Of a stretch of 64,000 bases of DNA, positions 36,495 to 46,200 are shown piece by piece; within the stretch, counting starts at the first letter, position 1; the number at the start of each line of letters is the position of its first letter. Made by a program: the position numbers and the translations under genes. The notes beneath the pieces are model-generated. The model was given only the letters and a program-made list of their open reading frames with translations, made no database searches and was not told the DNA's origin. The DNA lies in contig JAQGHU010000088.1 of assembly GCA_028291515.1 (NCBI GenBank), positions 186,001 through 250,000 of the forward strand. Reading direction: 5' to 3'. The stretch is from Schlesneria sp. Its GTDB lineage: Bacteria > Planctomycetota > Planctomycetia > Planctomycetales > Planctomycetaceae.

Positions 36495-37565
36495 CTATTG
36501 GACCTCGGCTACCGCCAACTTGGACAAGGTCTGACTTGTCACCGCAGGCGGGCATGACCAAACCTGAAAGAAGAGTGACTCGCGTAGAGCACGTTCTGCC
36601 GGATGCCCGGATACGAACCCAGCCCCTTTCGCGCAACAGACATAGGCCTGTGCCGCTCGCATTGCGATTGAGTTCGATCGAAAGCGGAATTGCTCGGCCT
36701 GGATTCGACGCTCATCTTCCGACTTCGGATCCGTGACAGCGACCACTAAGTCTGCTCGAAGGTCGTCACGCTCGCGCGCCAACGAATCGACCAGGCTTTG
36801 GAGATCTGGCCGCCGCTCCGCTTCCGACTGAAGTCCATCAATCGTGTGGCCGGCCGCTCCCAGCGCGACGGCCGATGTCGTCAACGAACCCGTGCCTCCG
36901 GTGGCACCGACTTTCATCACCTGGGGAATCGGTCCGGCAACGATCTCATCCGCAGAGATCGCAACATGATCCAGTATCACCGTTCCGGTGCAGGACGCAT
37001 TTAATGCCAACAGTTCCAGCGGCGGGGCAATTTGAACGCCCGCTCGATCTCGCGGAACGACGGCAATAATCTGATCGCCGTTTTCCAGCGTGCCACCCGT
37101 GACCAGCAGGTTCGCGTGAGTGGCCCCGGTCACCCAGGGAGCCTCACCGCTTAGTTCAAATCCGTGTGGCGTGCGGATCGCCACTACCGATGGCTTCGAC
37201 CAGTGCTGTCGCGATGTTGAGAGATGGGAGATTCCCACCGTCGCAAACAATCGCCCGGTGCTAAGGTCCGGCAGTAGGCTGTGCCGTAGCTCTCGGTTCT
37301 TGCTGGCGGCAATTCGGTGGCAGGCGGCGTCCCTCTGCGTCATGACGAACGCGGTGGTCAAGCAAATCCGTGCGAGATCGATGTACCCACACAATAGGTC
37401 GGCGGCGGTCTCATCACGCCCTCCCGTTTCTGTCGGCAGTCCCCATCGGAATACACCGGCATCGCGCAGGCATTGCAACCGGGATGAGGGCCAGAGGCCG
37501 GATTGCTCGGGATCGTCAGCCGCCCTGATTCGTTCAACCAGATCCGTATTAACGAGCGGCGGCAT
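36495..37565 (-). CDS. Acyl-CoA dehydrogenase-like flavoprotein
   Basis: About 356 aa from ATG 37565, chosen since a start at 37682 would overlap the preceding gene. The order matches the acyl-CoA dehydrogenase fold: N-terminal helices (RIRAADDPEQSGLWPSSRL, FRWGLPTETGG), the middle beta domain with ATVGISHLSTSRQ, FELSGEAPWVTGATHANLLVTGG and VTGGTLENGDQIIAVVPRD, and a C-terminal helical domain that is weak compared with the family. The usual Gly-rich and flavin-contact features near the end (QxxGGxGy, RD..) are not evident, so it may be a divergent monooxygenase- or dibenzothiophene-type member. Substrate unknown. Confidence 0.72.
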   Translation of the reverse strand: MPPLVNTDLVERIRAADDPEQSGLWPSSRLQCLRDAGVFRWGLPTETGGRDETAADLLCGYIDLARICLTTAFVMTQRDAACHRIAASKNRELRHSLLPDLSTGRLFATVGISHLSTSRQHWSKPSVVAIRTPHGFELSGEAPWVTGATHANLLVTGGTLENGDQIIAVVPRDRAGVQIAPPLELLALNASCTGTVILDHVAISADEIVAGPIPQVMKVGATGGTGSLTTSAVALGAAGHTIDGLQSEAERRPDLQSLVDSLARERDDLRADLVVAVTDPKSEDERRIQAEQFRFRSNSIAMRAAQAYVCCAKGAGFVSGHPAERALRESLFFQVWSCPPAVTSQTLSKLAVAEVQ

Positions 37566-37629
37566 ACACGAGCTTTGTGGGGACGCAAGGGCTTCGGATC
37601 GGCAAACGTTGCCGTTCTGTGCTCGCAGC

Positions 37630-37932
37630 TTACAAAGATTCCAACAGTTCGTGCATCTCGGCGGCAGCATGGTCGTCGCCAAGTCGACGCGCCACCTGAA
37701 TCCCCAGCGAGAGAATCTGGCGCGCCTGTGTGGCGTCGCCCGCTTCGGCCAACAACTGGCCGTGGCGAAAGAAGGCGGGGATGTGATCCGGAAATTTCGC
37801 GTTCATTTCGGCCAGCAAGTTCAAGGCGGCGGGGCGATCTTCTTTAGAGGTCTCTAACGCGAACGCGTAGTTCAAAAATGGATCATTCGGTTCCGATTGA
37901 AGCATTTCTGCCAGCTTGGCCAGGCGCGACAT
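37630..37932 (-). CDS. Small tetratricopeptide-repeat protein
   Basis: 100 aa from ATG 37932, with AGGATG 8 bases upstream; an ATG three codons earlier is too close to it. Two to three TPR units: MLQSEPNDPFLNYAFALETSKED, AALNLLAEMNAKFPDHIPAFFRHGQLLAEAGD and ARQILSLGIQVARRLGDDHAAAEMHELLESL. No signal. It precedes the acyl-CoA dehydrogenase-like gene by 64 bases in the same direction. Partner unknown. Confidence 0.75.
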   Translation of the reverse strand: MSRLAKLAEMLQSEPNDPFLNYAFALETSKEDRPAALNLLAEMNAKFPDHIPAFFRHGQLLAEAGDATQARQILSLGIQVARRLGDDHAAAEMHELLESL

Positions 37933-38411
37933 AAGAATCATCCTAAAAACGTGGGGACTGCATTTCGACTGGCTTGCTCTTCAGTGACGCCGGGGGGTGC
38001 GGAACGGCTGCGTTACGCCAGCGTATCTTGACCGAAATGGTGGCAGGCGACAATTCGACATCACTTTGTCCTTCGACCGCTCGTTGATCGCTGGCTTGAG
38101 AATCACCCTGTCAGCATCATCGTCTGATCCCGATTGATCTTATGGCGACATGATGAAATGTCATCGTCAATTCATGAAAGCGTCCAATCCACGGCCAAGT
38201 CGCCCGCCAAATCTACCCAACCTACCGCATAGTTGGTTTGGGCAATCTCTGCGTCATGCGACGGACGCGTTTCAAGCGCCTCGCAGCAAATCGACGATCC
38301 AAAGGCTTACGGAGCCCAATGGATTGCTCCGCTACAGCGAAGGAATGTGGCAAACGCGAAGTCCGTACACCTTTTGATCGAACCTGAGCGGCCCACGAGT
38401 AGACCTTCCCC
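37933..38411. other. Intergenic region between divergent TPR and HtrA-like genes
   Basis: About 480 bases. Must contain promoters for both directions, though none is clear by eye. Short frames within it (75 codons or less) look random. Confidence 0.45.
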
Positions 38412-39812
38412 ATGACAAAGCGGTATCAGTGTATTGGTCTGTGGAGTATCGTGATCCTGTTCACAGGAGTCGCGACCCTCGAGGCTTCCGAACGCGAGAC
38501 TGCTGAAGTCGCCGCGGTGAGGCGGGCACTCCCTTCGGTCGGAAATATCCACACCGAAAAGTCGGCAAATTCAAATACCCAGAACAACATCTTCAACTCC
38601 GACAAGGGGCGGAAGATCAATGGGATGGGAACTGGAATTGTCGTCGACGAACGTGGTTATCTCGTCACGAACTATCACGTAATTGCTGATGTCGACACGA
38701 TTCGCGTCGACTTCCACGACAAAAGCAGCTATCTGGCTCGACGTATCAACGTCGATCGCGAAAATGATCTGGCTCTGATCAAGATCGAGCCTGCACATCC
38801 GCTGAAAGTGATGCCCAACGGCACTTCTTCAGACTTGATGCTGTGTGAAAAGGTCATCGCGATCGGTAATGCGTTTGGCTATCAAAGCACGGTCACAGTC
38901 GGCTACATCAGCTTCTTGGGACGTGATGTGGAGGCGAACGAAACCCAGTCGTATCGCAATCTGATCCAGACCGACGCCGCCATCAATCCTGGTAACAGCG
39001 GTGGCCCACTGATCAATCTGATGGGTGAAGTGATCGGAATCAACGTCGCGATTCGAGCCGGAGCCACCAAGATTGGGTTCGCAATCCCGATCGACGATGC
39101 TCGTAAGGCGATCGCCCGATTGATGAACATTGAGCAACTCGATCGAACCTATCATGGTGTGATCGCTAAAGACGTTCGAACAGCATCATCCCGCATGCTG
39201 GTCGTGGAAGGGGTTCATCCCGACAGTCCAGCCTCGGCGGCGGGTCTGCGGAATGGCGATATCATCACCAAGGCAGGTCAAATCGAAATCATCGACTGCG
39301 TCGATCTGGAACGAGCCTTCCTGGGTCATCCAGTTGGCGACAAGGTCGAGCTGAGTATCAAGCGTAACGACAAAGTGGAAGCGGCATCGGTTGTGGTGGC
39401 GGCTTACAGTGGTGGTCGAGTCTCGATCACCCCCGAGATCGCCGCCGTCCCCCGAGCCACCGCCGCTGAAGATGATCGCTTCTGGCAAACCTTGGGCGTG
39501 AAGATCACTCTTCTGCCAACGGCTCAACGAGGCATCGTCGGACCAAAGTATCGCGGTGGCATGCGAGTCACTGAAGTCCGCAATGACGGTCCTGCCGCTG
39601 CCAATGGGATTCAAAAGGGTGACGTTCTGGTCGGCCTGGACAAGTGGGAAACACTGTCAACCGACAACGTGACCTGGATTCTGAATCAGCAGCAAGCACA
39701 ACTGACCGACGGTCAAGTCTCGATGAAGTTCTACCTGATCCGCGGACAGGAAACCCGATACGGCTATCTGGCGGTTTCGCTCGCCCCACGGATTGCGTCC
39801 AGTCAGAACTAA
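38412..39812 (+). CDS. HtrA/DegP-like trypsin-fold protease with PDZ domains
   Basis: 466 aa. Signal segment YQCIGLWSIVILFTGVATLEAS, so periplasmic. Trypsin-like domain (about 65-240) with the full triad: His89 in VTNYHVIA, Asp119 in NDLALIK, Ser196 in NPGNSGGPLINLMGEVIG. Two PDZ domains follow: MLVVEGVHPDSPASAAGLRNGDIITKAG (about 255-340) and a second near 385-460 (MRVTEVRNDGPAAANGIQKGDVLVGLDKWE). This is HtrA/DegP architecture, a periplasmic quality-control protease, but the sequence between strands differs from Escherichia DegP. A strong terminator follows, so it is probably monocistronic. Confidence 0.92.
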   Translation: MTKRYQCIGLWSIVILFTGVATLEASERETAEVAAVRRALPSVGNIHTEKSANSNTQNNIFNSDKGRKINGMGTGIVVDERGYLVTNYHVIADVDTIRVDFHDKSSYLARRINVDRENDLALIKIEPAHPLKVMPNGTSSDLMLCEKVIAIGNAFGYQSTVTVGYISFLGRDVEANETQSYRNLIQTDAAINPGNSGGPLINLMGEVIGINVAIRAGATKIGFAIPIDDARKAIARLMNIEQLDRTYHGVIAKDVRTASSRMLVVEGVHPDSPASAAGLRNGDIITKAGQIEIIDCVDLERAFLGHPVGDKVELSIKRNDKVEAASVVVAAYSGGRVSITPEIAAVPRATAAEDDRFWQTLGVKITLLPTAQRGIVGPKYRGGMRVTEVRNDGPAAANGIQKGDVLVGLDKWETLSTDNVTWILNQQQAQLTDGQVSMKFYLIRGQETRYGYLAVSLAPRIASSQN

Positions 39813-39841
39813 TTTCGTTGCAAATCGAAACAAAGCAATGC

Positions 39842-39886
39842 ACCGCTCGAGGGTCACCAATGACGCTCGAGCGGTTTCGCTTTTGT
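39842..39886 (+). terminator. Intrinsic terminator after the HtrA-like gene
   Basis: 10-bp stem ACCGCTCGAG/CTCGAGCGGT (39842-39851 and 39866-39875), extended by GTCA/TGAC inside around a CCAA loop, then TTCGCTTTTG. Confidence 0.8.
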
Positions 39887-39972
39887 CGTAGTGAAAACGG
39901 TTGCTGCGGTTCAGCACTACGGTAATCCAACTGCTACCATAGTTCTGGCGTCCGAAATTCCTCAGTCGGCCA

Positions 39973-40932
39973 ATGTCTTGCGGCAATGAACAAACGGGTG
40001 ATCTTGTGAATCGCGCTGAGTTCTCATTGATCGACTGGATTCGCAGTCGCGTCGTTGACCGTGATCCCGTCAAACTGGGAATCGGCGACGATGCGGCGAT
40101 CTTGCGATCGACCTCCGATCGCGACTGGCTGCTGGCGACCGATATGCTGATGGAGGGGACTGACTTCACGTTTCCTCCGGCGACGCCAAGACTCGCTGGC
40201 CGAAAAGCACTGGCTGTCAATCTAAGTGACATCGCCGCCATGGGTGGTCGAGCGACTGCGGCTTTTGTCTCCGTCGCGCTGCCGATTGATCGCGGGGTCG
40301 AGTTCGCAAAGGAGTTGCATGCTGGCCTGCTGGATCTGGCAGATCAGTACGACGTCGTTCTCGCCGGCGGAGACACGAATAGCTGGCATGGGCCGCTGGT
40401 GATCAATGTTGCCGTGGTAGGGGAACCGACGGGCTCTCGGTCTGTCACGCGACAAGGAGCTAAGCCTGGGGATTGGATTTTTGTCACCGGTGTCCTGGGC
40501 GGCAGCATCACCGGACATCATTTGACGTTTGAGCCGCGGCTGCGCGAGGCCGCGAAGTTAGTCAGTTGCGTCGATGTTCATGCCATGATCGATATCAGCG
40601 ATGGCCTGGCAGCGGATCTGCACCACCTGCTTGATCAAAGTCATGTAGGTGCGACGATTGACGCGGCCAGCATCCCCATGAGTGACATCGCGCGCGCGAT
40701 GACTGACGGAGTTTCACCGTTGATGCATGCTTTGTCGGACGGTGAAGATTTCGAATTGTTGTTCACCGTCGCGGCGGCAGATGGTCCGCGTCTCCTCAAC
40801 GACTGGCAGGACGCGACGCCGATCCGCTGCATCGGACGTGTCACCGCCGAGAAAGGCTGCTGGTTACAACGCGACGGCGATCAACGCGAAACGCTACCGC
40901 CAATGGGCTGGAGTCATTCCCTTAAGGAATAA
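39973..40932 (+). CDS. thiL: Thiamine-monophosphate kinase
   Basis: 319 aa from ATG 39973; a GTG at 40006 (VNRAEFSLIDWIRS) is a plausible later start, closer to the usual family N-terminus. Family motifs are clear: the Mg-ATP site GIGDDAAIL, LLATDMLMEGTDF, AVNLSDIAAMGGRATAAFVS, VLAGGDTNSWHGP, and C-terminal DISDGLAADLHHLL with SDGEDFELLFTV. It phosphorylates thiamine monophosphate to thiamine diphosphate in thiamine synthesis. No other thi gene is present in the window. Confidence 0.95.
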   Translation: MSCGNEQTGDLVNRAEFSLIDWIRSRVVDRDPVKLGIGDDAAILRSTSDRDWLLATDMLMEGTDFTFPPATPRLAGRKALAVNLSDIAAMGGRATAAFVSVALPIDRGVEFAKELHAGLLDLADQYDVVLAGGDTNSWHGPLVINVAVVGEPTGSRSVTRQGAKPGDWIFVTGVLGGSITGHHLTFEPRLREAAKLVSCVDVHAMIDISDGLAADLHHLLDQSHVGATIDAASIPMSDIARAMTDGVSPLMHALSDGEDFELLFTVAAADGPRLLNDWQDATPIRCIGRVTAEKGCWLQRDGDQRETLPPMGWSHSLKE

Positions 40933-40938
40933 CGGTTG

Positions 40939-41907
40939 CTATTTCATCTCACTCAGCACGGCCGCAATCTTGGCTGACAGCTCGTCCGCCTTGGCTTCCG
41001 CCTGATCAACAGGAAGTCCCTTCGCCACGCCTGGCCTTTTATGTCCGGCAGCGCCGACGTAGGCATCGCGCAGTACTCCCACGCGTGCCGACGATAAGGC
41101 AAGCAGCGACTCAGGTATCCCCTTCGCCTTCAGCATCCCTTGTGGAGAGGCCATTGCGGCCGACTTGTCATCCCCAGCCCAGCGGATCAACTGCTGTGCA
41201 ACCAGCCAGTGACCAGCCTCGTTGGGATGGACGCCATCCGGCTGGACCGTGAATTGCGGATCATCTTGGCGCTGCGCTTGTATGAACTTGGTCATCGGTG
41301 AATGCACGTCGATCACCGTCCAGCCTTCTTTTCGCTGGCTGACCAACCAGTCGCTGTATCGATCGAGCACCGTATTGTAAGTGAAATTGCGTGGTGCGCG
41401 TTGATCATCATAGAACGGTGGCGTCATGACGACGAATTGCGCTCCTGAGCGTGTCACTGCGGTTTTCAGACTCATCATACCCCATTTGTAGGCGTTCAGC
41501 CGCGATTCCTCGAAGGGAAGATAGATCCCGCAATTGATGCCGTAGCAGGCGATTACCAGATCCGGCTTCACTGCGGTCAGCACTCGATCCAGTCGCTCCG
41601 CCAGATCAGGACGCGGAAACTGACCCCCCGCATGTCCGACTTCGCTCAGTCCCGACACGGTTTCGCTTGGCAAACCACAGTCGATCAGCCGCGGTGCCTT
41701 GTCCTTAAGTTCAGTGACCAGCCAGGCATCAAAGTACCCGATGTACTGACCCGATGCCGTGATGCTGTCGCCCAGGAACATGACTCGCTTGGAACTCGTC
41801 AGCAACTCACGTCCAGATATCTCTTCTGCGGTGGCATCACATGGAGTGTGGACGATCGCAACGACGGCCCACAGGCCAACCAGAGCAAACTTCAGGCGCG
41901 AGTTCAT
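40939..41907 (-). CDS. Exported SGNH/GDSL hydrolase
   Basis: 322 aa from ATG 41907, with AGGA 8 bases upstream. Signal peptide SRLKFALVGLWAVVAIVHT...ATAEE. SGNH blocks: block I VMFLGDSITASGQY with Ser, block III VIACYGINCG where the usual G.ND Asn is present as GIN, and block V DGVHPNEAGH with Asp and His. MTPPFYDDQRAP is also common in secreted members. Substrate is probably an O-acetyl or other ester on a carbohydrate, as with many planctomycete secreted esterases, but this is inference. Convergent with thiL, 6 bases between stops. Confidence 0.88.
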   Translation of the reverse strand: MNSRLKFALVGLWAVVAIVHTPCDATAEEISGRELLTSSKRVMFLGDSITASGQYIGYFDAWLVTELKDKAPRLIDCGLPSETVSGLSEVGHAGGQFPRPDLAERLDRVLTAVKPDLVIACYGINCGIYLPFEESRLNAYKWGMMSLKTAVTRSGAQFVVMTPPFYDDQRAPRNFTYNTVLDRYSDWLVSQRKEGWTVIDVHSPMTKFIQAQRQDDPQFTVQPDGVHPNEAGHWLVAQQLIRWAGDDKSAAMASPQGMLKAKGIPESLLALSSARVGVLRDAYVGAAGHKRPGVAKGLPVDQAEAKADELSAKIAAVLSEMK

Positions 41908-42080
41908 CGAGATGTCCTGCCAGGGAGTGTTGTCATTCGTCAGAAATAGTGATCATTTCACGACGCGACAGCAATCGTCGCCGACTTCGCGAATGTGACT
42001 CAATTGATCCTGGCGACTTATTCCGCCATTCTTTGCGGCGTAGTTCCAAATCAAAGTGTTACCTCTTAGGGTCGTAGACG

Positions 42081-42926
42081 ATGCGCATCGCTGGCGTGCA
42101 GATGGATTTTCAACTTGCTGATGTTGCGGGCAACCTGAGCCGGATGATTGAAAAGATCCGCCAGTCACGCGTGGGCGGCGCCACCCTGACGATCTTCCCC
42201 GAATGTGCCCTGACAGGATATTGTTTCAGCAGTATCGAAGAGGCACGACCCTATGCGGAGACGATTCCTGGACCCTCGGTCGAACGCATGCAGCAAGTCT
42301 GCCAGGAACTGGGTGGATATGTCGTCTACGGACTATTGGAATCTGATGGCACTCGCATCTTCAACGCGCTGGCGATGGTGGGGCCCGAAGGATTGATTGC
42401 GTCTTATCGTAAGACGCATCTTCCTTACCTGGGTGTCGACATGTTTACAGATTACGGCGATCGTCCCTTCGCCGTCCATGAAGTGGATGGCGTCCGCATC
42501 GGTCTGTGCATCTGCTACGACGGAGGTTTTCCAGAGCCCGCCCGTTGCCTGGCCTTGCTGGGGGCCGACTTAATTCTTCTGCCAACCAATTGGCCGCCCG
42601 GAGCAGAAGGTGCCGCGGAATACACAATCAACGCGCGAGCCATGGAGAACACCGTTTATTATGCCGCAGTGAACCGCATCGGGACCGAACGCGATGTCCC
42701 GTTCATCGGCCGCAGTCGTATTTGCGATCCGCTCGGTAAGACAATCGCAGTTGCCGACCACACTGACGAAGCGATTCTCTATGCGGATATCGATGTCGCG
42801 CGTGCTCGACAGAAGCATCTAATTCGTAAAGCGGGCGTCAACGAGGTGAACCGCATTGCCGATCGTCGTCCGGAGTTGTACGGCGAAATTGTTGAACCAC
42901 GCGATTTGAAGCGCCCCGGCAGGTAA
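42081..42926 (+). CDS. Carbon-nitrogen hydrolase (nitrilase superfamily)
   Basis: 281 aa. Catalytic triad of the superfamily is present: Glu in TIFPECALTGY, Lys in ASYRKTHLPYLG, Cys in GLCICYDGGFPEPAR. NAMVGP-type strand (ALAMVGPEGL) and NRIGTERDVPFIGRSRICDP fit aliphatic amidase or N-carbamoyl-type branches rather than true nitrilases. No signal peptide, so cytoplasmic. It would release ammonia from an amide or carbamoyl amine; the substrate cannot be named from sequence alone. Divergent from the SGNH hydrolase gene with 173 bases between. Confidence 0.9.
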   Translation: MRIAGVQMDFQLADVAGNLSRMIEKIRQSRVGGATLTIFPECALTGYCFSSIEEARPYAETIPGPSVERMQQVCQELGGYVVYGLLESDGTRIFNALAMVGPEGLIASYRKTHLPYLGVDMFTDYGDRPFAVHEVDGVRIGLCICYDGGFPEPARCLALLGADLILLPTNWPPGAEGAAEYTINARAMENTVYYAAVNRIGTERDVPFIGRSRICDPLGKTIAVADHTDEAILYADIDVARARQKHLIRKAGVNEVNRIADRRPELYGEIVEPRDLKRPGR

Positions 42927-43246
42927 TCGATCCCACATGGGCATTGCACCGCCGGTCGGTGTTTATCAAATGCAACGGCTGAACGAGCGACGGACCGGAA
43001 TAACACATCGCCCAAATGTAAAGGAAATTCTCGCCTAATTATTTGCCAAAAATTTACTGAAAAAGTCCGATCTTGCAGATCGCGACGACATCCAGCGATG
43101 CTGGCGGTCAATTGCTGTCCACAGTTGCCTTCAGAAGGTGGCGAAGTGATTCAATGTTGAGTACTTTTTGGAACGTCGGTGCTTCCAGCAGTGACCAGGA
43201 TTTCGCCGCCTAGTTGACTGCCAGCAAGTTCACCAAGGGAAATGTC
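42927..43246 (+). other. Leader region of the kinase-protease gene
   Basis: 320 bases, locally AT-rich around 43018-43065 (AAATTCTCGCCTAATTATTTGCC...). Probably the promoter region; no -35/-10 pair could be fixed with confidence. No gene seen. Confidence 0.4.
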
Positions 43247-46200
43247 ATGAGCGATTCGGGACTGGCTCGTCGCAAACAGCTACTGCTGGACAAGTTTCTG
43301 GCAGGCGAGATCGACAAAACAACTTACGACGATCTGCTCTCCCATCTGACCGAGTTAGATTCTGCCGTCACCGCATCGCCAGATTTCATCGATCCCGCCT
43401 CTCAAGTCGCGTCCAACGCCTCATTTGTCGTGACGGAGTCCAAAACAGGAGGGGAACGGTCCGCTTTTTCAGCTCCGATTCCCCTGTTAGACGTGGGAAT
43501 GGAACTGGGCGGGTTCAAGCTGGAGCGTCGTCTGCGTCGCGGCGGCATGGGCGAAGTTTGGAGAGCGATCGATCCCACCGCCGAGCGAATCGTCGTCATC
43601 AAGGTGCTGCCTCCCGAACTCCAACGCAATTCCGAAGAGATCGCGCGAGTCAAACAGACCTTCAATCGCGTTCACAATTTGCAGCATCAGCATATCTGCC
43701 CGGTTTACCTGTTGGGCCACGACGCCCGCTTCGGATATTTCATCGTGATGAAGTATCTGGAGGGTGACACACTGTCTGCCTATCGCAAGGCGCACACGCA
43801 ACGATCGAGTCCCTTCTCGGTGGATGCGTTGCTGCAAGTGCTGATGCCAATTGCCAAGGCGCTCGACTACGCGCACGCGCAGCACATCATTCATCGCGAT
43901 GTCAAACCGCAAAATATCATGTTGAACGCCGATGGCAGCGACGTGCAACTTGTCGATTTCGGATTGGCCGCCGAAGTCCGTACGAGCGTCATGCGGGTCA
44001 GTCAGGTTCAGATGGAGACCTGCGGCACCTATCCGTATATGGCACCCGAACAATGGCGGGGCGAACTTCAGGACGCTCGAACCGATCAATACGCGCTCGC
44101 TGTGGTCACGTACGAACTGTTGGCCGGACATCTTCCGTACGAGGCAACTGATCCGACCGTCCTCCGGATGTGCGTGCTGAATGATGCTGTGCCACCAATC
44201 AAGGGGGCATTGCCTGAAGTTCATAAAATCATCGCCAAGGGGATGGCGAAATCTCGCGCTGACCGATACGAATCGTGTACCGCGTTTTTGCACGCCTTGT
44301 CTGAAGCCGACTCAACCGATGGCTTGGAAATACTTGAAGACGACGACGACTCACCGTTGTCGCGGCCAGTTTCAAGGCCCGATCCACGTCAGTCATCATC
44401 AGTCCGGAAGCCTTCAGAGACGAAGTCAATCCGGCCGGTGTCAGATGTGGTGAAATCCAGTCGTCCTAAAGTTACTAGCTCCAAGGCTGGCATAAAGCCG
44501 CCTGCGGCCAATCCTCCCAAAGCACCGCTAGTCCGAAACAAGCCGGTCGCTGACAAGTCTAAGAACGAACAGTTTGATGACGTTGAATTTCTTGATGATG
44601 ACGATGTCATCGAGCCCCGTACGAATCGACCGAAGCCCAAGTCTGTTCGAGGGCTAAAGTCCCAGGTGCGGCCGGCACCGAAGACTGCATCGTTAGCGCA
44701 AATGAATTCGCGGGCGATGCTGTGGATGACGCTGATTGGCGGGTCTGCCTGTGTCCTCTTCATCGGACTGTTTGGCTGGCTGATCTGGGCTGGTACACAC
44801 CTGTTCCAATCGAAAGAGGAAACGAATTCTTCCCAGATCGTCACAAATTTGGAGGGGAATTCCGGGAATCAGGGAGACAAAGGCTCGAATGTGGCGGTCG
44901 TCCCCAACTCGGTGGAGCAGGGGGCTGTTAAACCTGTCGAAAACAACGCCCTGGGTTTGAGATATCGCTGGGAACAGGGCAAGCCTTATGTGTATGCCGT
45001 CAAAATTGAAATGGAACCTGATCCCGACGTCGTCGTGTCCATGAGCGGCAACACCACGTATACGATCGGCCAGCCAGTCGCACAGAAGAAGGAAGATTCC
45101 GAGCCCGGCATAGGGACCGGAACCGGATTCGTCGTGCAATCCAACGGATATCTCGTGACCTGTCATCATGTCGTTGAGGACGCGGCGGAAATCGATGTGG
45201 CGGTCGGTGGGAAAAAGTATCCCGCCACAGTCGTCATGGAAGATGTCGAGCACGATCTGGCAGTGGTTCGCATCGAGGCCACTGGTCTGCCGGCACTGAA
45301 GATTGCTGATTCCGAGCAGGTTCAAGTGGGAGAAGAAGTCCGAGTCATCGGCTTTCCGTTCTCCAGTATCCTGGGGGACAACATCAAGGCGACGCGCGGC
45401 ACGATCTCGGGAATCAATCAGGAAGACGGCCGCAAAGTCTTTCAAGTCGATGCTGGAATCAATCCCGGTAACAGCGGCGGTCCGTTGGTCAACGAGCGAG
45501 GGGAAGTGATTGGCGTCAACTTCGCCAAACTGCGAGAGGAGATGGCAACCAATGTCGGCTTTGCCGTTCCCAGCAACGACGCCATGGCATTACTTCGCAG
45601 TGCCAATGTCGGTTTTTCTGCGAGTACCGGAAGATCGCCAAAATTGGAAGGCCCCGAACTCGTCAAGCAGGTCTCTGCAGCGACCGCACTGATCACCGTG
45701 AAAACGGGGGGTGGCCCGGCCAAAGGCCTGCATCATTTTGAATTGCGCAGCCATGGCAACTTGAACACGTCCGTCCGATCCAAGACGGGCAAATCCGTTG
45801 ATCATTCCAGTCCGGCCATGCGACGTGCACATCTTAGTTCGGTGGTCAACGGATCGGAATCGCTGCCTGCCATCGTCGAAACCGACTCACTGGGCCGAGT
45901 TCACGAACGCTCGGCAGATGGCGGTGCCCTGCCAGCGTATCTGGGGCCGCTCTCGATCCTAGTGTTGGAGCAACTCCCCTCGGTCCGTCGGCAAACGTGG
46001 GTCAATTCCTTTGCGGTGACGATCGTCATTAGCGAAGGAGGGGAGCCAGGATTTGGTGGGCCAGGGGGGTTCGGCCGTCGCTTCCGTCCGCCGCGATTCC
46101 CAGGTTTTGGTGATAGCGACACAAAGACGACGCGAATCCCGGCCACAATTCGCATTGCTTACCAGATGCAGGATGCGAAGGGCGATCTACTGAAGATCAA

